A stretch of 6,311 nt of DNA, taken from Paenibacillaceae bacterium (lineage in GTDB: Bacteria > Bacillota > Bacilli > Paenibacillales > NBRC-103111). Of the stretch, positions 4,782-6,311 are shown piece after piece. Position 1 is the first letter of the stretch. Each line of letters starts with the position of its first letter. The translations under genes were made by a program, and so were the position numbers. The stretch spans positions 1 through 6,311 of the forward strand of contig JAJFMO010000228.1 in assembly GCA_020697475.1 (NCBI GenBank), in the 5' to 3' direction. The notes under the pieces were generated by a model. That model saw nothing but the letters and a program-made list of their open reading frames with translations. It had not been told where the DNA came from and did not search any database.

Positions 4782-6311
4782 ATGAGCACGAGTCAAGCAA
4801 GAAGCGAGCATCCGCAACCGCAATTTGTACGCGAAACATGGCTGAATTTGAACGGGGAATGGGAATTCGATTATGACGATCAAGCGAGCGGCGAGCGTGA
4901 GCGTTGGTACGACGGAAAGTCGCTGCCCAAGCGGATCAACGTTCCGTATTGCTTCCAGAGCAAATTGAGCGGCATCGGCGAAACCGATTTTCATGACATT
5001 GTCTGGTACCGTCGCAGCTTTTCGCTTCCGAAGGATTTCGCCGGCAAGAATGTGCTGCTGCACTTCGGTGCCGTCGATTACCATGCCAAAGTATGGGTCA
5101 ACGGGAAGTTTGTGAAGGAACATATCGGCGGGCACACTCCGTTCTCGATCGACATTACATTGGAACTGACTTCCGGTGAGAATGTAATCGTCGTTCGCGC
5201 GCACGATTCGTCCAAGGATATTACGGTTCCTCGCGGCAAGCAGTTCTGGGAAGAAAAGTCCAAAGGCATCTTCTATACCCGCACCACGGGGATTTGGCAG
5301 ACCGTCTGGCTGGAAGCCGTTCATCCCGTGCACTTGCGTCGGGCGATGCTGACTCCGGACATCGAGAACAACGAAGTCGGTGTCCGCAGCTTTGTCGAAG
5401 GCTGGCAAGCAGGAGCCAAACTGCAATTGAAGCTGGCCGTGTCGTTCAAGGGCAAGCCGATCTGCGAAGAGACGTTCGCGGTGAACAACCCGGTCGAGTC
5501 GCGGCGGATCAGCCTGAACGACTTCAGCAGCCCGCGGACGCCACGTTTGTGGTCGCCGGAAGCGCCGAACCTGTATGACATAACGCTTAGCCTGCTTCAA
5601 GACGGCGTGGAAGTCGATTCCGTGGCCAGTTATTTCGGGATGCGCAAAATTTCCGTCGAGCAAGGCAAAGTGTGCTTGAACAACCGGCCTTATTTTATGA
5701 AACTGGTGCTCGATCAAGGGTACTTCCCCGACGGAATCTTGACCGCGCCGACCGACGAGGATTTGCGCCGCGACGTCGAGCTGACGAAGGCGATGGGCTT
5801 CAACGGCGCCCGCAAGCATCAGAAGGTCGAAGACCCGCGCTACATGTACTGGTGCGACAAGCTGGGCCTGCTCGTCTGGGGCGAAATGGCGAACGCCTAC
5901 GCGTACTCGGAGGACTATGTCCGTCGTATTACCGGCGAGTGGCAAGAAGCGATCGAGCGCGATTACAACCATCCTTGCATCGTCGCTTGGGTGCCGTTGA
6001 ATGAGAGCTGGGGCGTACCGGAAGTTTTGAACGACAGCCGTCAGCAACAGCACTCGCTCGCCTTGTACCATATGATCAAGTCGCTCGACGCCACCCGGCC
6101 GGTCATCTCCAATGACGGTTGGGAGCATACGAAGTCGGACATTTGCACAATTCACGACTACGAATTCCGCCGCGAAGTGCTGGAGAAGCGATACGCGGAC
6201 GCCGAGATTGCAGTGAAGTCTCAGCCAGGCCGTAAGTTCATCTATGCCAACGGCTTTGAATACAACGGCGAGCCGATCAACGTCTCCGAATTCGGCGGCA
6301 TCTCGTTCCGC
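4782..6311 (+). CDS. Glycoside hydrolase family 2 protein, 3' end outside window
   Basis: The frame is open for 510 codons to the window edge. Residues about 15-180 form the N-terminal sugar-binding jelly roll (VPYCFQSKLSGIG, WYRRSFSLP, LHFGAVDYHAKVWVNG, GIWQTVWLE). Residues 181-285 fit the Ig-like domain ending at YFGMRKI. From about 290 the TIM barrel begins, with LRRDVELTKAMGFNGARKH carrying the conserved R344 and H346. AWVPLNESWG gives the catalytic acid/base E408 after N407, and VSEFGG gives the likely nucleophile E503, only 8 residues from the window end. Members are exo-acting beta-galactosidases, beta-glucuronidases, beta-mannosidases and relatives, and the specificity is not readable. 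No signal peptide is present, so it should work in the cytoplasm on imported oligosaccharides. It starts 31 nt after the GH43 stop with no terminator between, so it is probably the fourth gene of the operon. Later genes may follow outside the window. Confidence 0.92.
   Translation, partial: MSTSQARSEHPQPQFVRETWLNLNGEWEFDYDDQASGERERWYDGKSLPKRINVPYCFQSKLSGIGETDFHDIVWYRRSFSLPKDFAGKNVLLHFGAVDYHAKVWVNGKFVKEHIGGHTPFSIDITLELTSGENVIVVRAHDSSKDITVPRGKQFWEEKSKGIFYTRTTGIWQTVWLEAVHPVHLRRAMLTPDIENNEVGVRSFVEGWQAGAKLQLKLAVSFKGKPICEETFAVNNPVESRRISLNDFSSPRTPRLWSPEAPNLYDITLSLLQDGVEVDSVASYFGMRKISVEQGKVCLNNRPYFMKLVLDQGYFPDGILTAPTDEDLRRDVELTKAMGFNGARKHQKVEDPRYMYWCDKLGLLVWGEMANAYAYSEDYVRRITGEWQEAIERDYNHPCIVAWVPLNESWGVPEVLNDSRQQQHSLALYHMIKSLDATRPVISNDGWEHTKSDICTIHDYEFRREVLEKRYADAEIAVKSQPGRKFIYANGFEYNGEPINVSEFGGISFR

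Noticed and set aside
4686..6155. Long open frame of 489 codons on the minus strand
   Set aside because: It lies opposite the GH2 gene, whose protein has clear family motifs throughout. The antisense translation shows no recognisable domain and is rich in R, V, H and L, typical of the complement of GC-rich coding DNA.

Overview
The window looks like part of a carbohydrate-utilisation locus from a moderately GC-rich Gram-positive bacterium. Paenibacillaceae (Paenibacillus or a relative such as Cohnella) is the best guess. This rests on strong purine-rich Shine-Dalgarno sequences, a textbook sigma-A promoter in an AT-rich spacer, a U-tailed hairpin terminator, two lipobox-type lipoproteins, and solute-binding proteins of the type used by Gram-positive sugar ABC importers. 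The taxon is inferred from style, not from a marker gene.

Layout: all genes are on the + strand. (1) Positions 1-162 are the C-terminal end of an extracellular solute-binding protein. (2) Positions 163-324 are intergenic, with a rho-independent terminator (179-220) followed by a promoter (226-254). (3) Positions 325-1842 encode a formylglycine-type sulfatase with no signal peptide. (4) Positions 1865-3226 encode a complete solute-binding lipoprotein. (5) Positions 3239-4750 encode a lipoprotein glycoside hydrolase of family 43 with a C-terminal beta-sandwich-like module. (6) Positions 4782 to beyond 6311 encode a cytoplasmic-type glycoside hydrolase of family 2, cut by the window end just after its predicted nucleophile. 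Gaps of 22, 12 and 31 nt with no terminator between genes 3 to 6 indicate one transcription unit starting at the promoter near 226-254. The upstream binding-protein gene ends an earlier unit.

The genes suggest an outside-to-inside pathway. The membrane-anchored GH43 would trim a glycan at the cell surface, and the solute-binding lipoprotein would deliver an oligosaccharide to an ABC importer whose permease genes are not in the window. The sulfatase and GH2 enzyme, neither with an export signal, would then remove sulfate and a terminal sugar in the cytoplasm. This points to a sulfated or otherwise decorated plant or algal polysaccharide. The actual substrate cannot be read from the sequence. 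I see no mobile element, CRISPR array, RNA gene or phage feature. The individual families are known. The combination is what deserves a second look.
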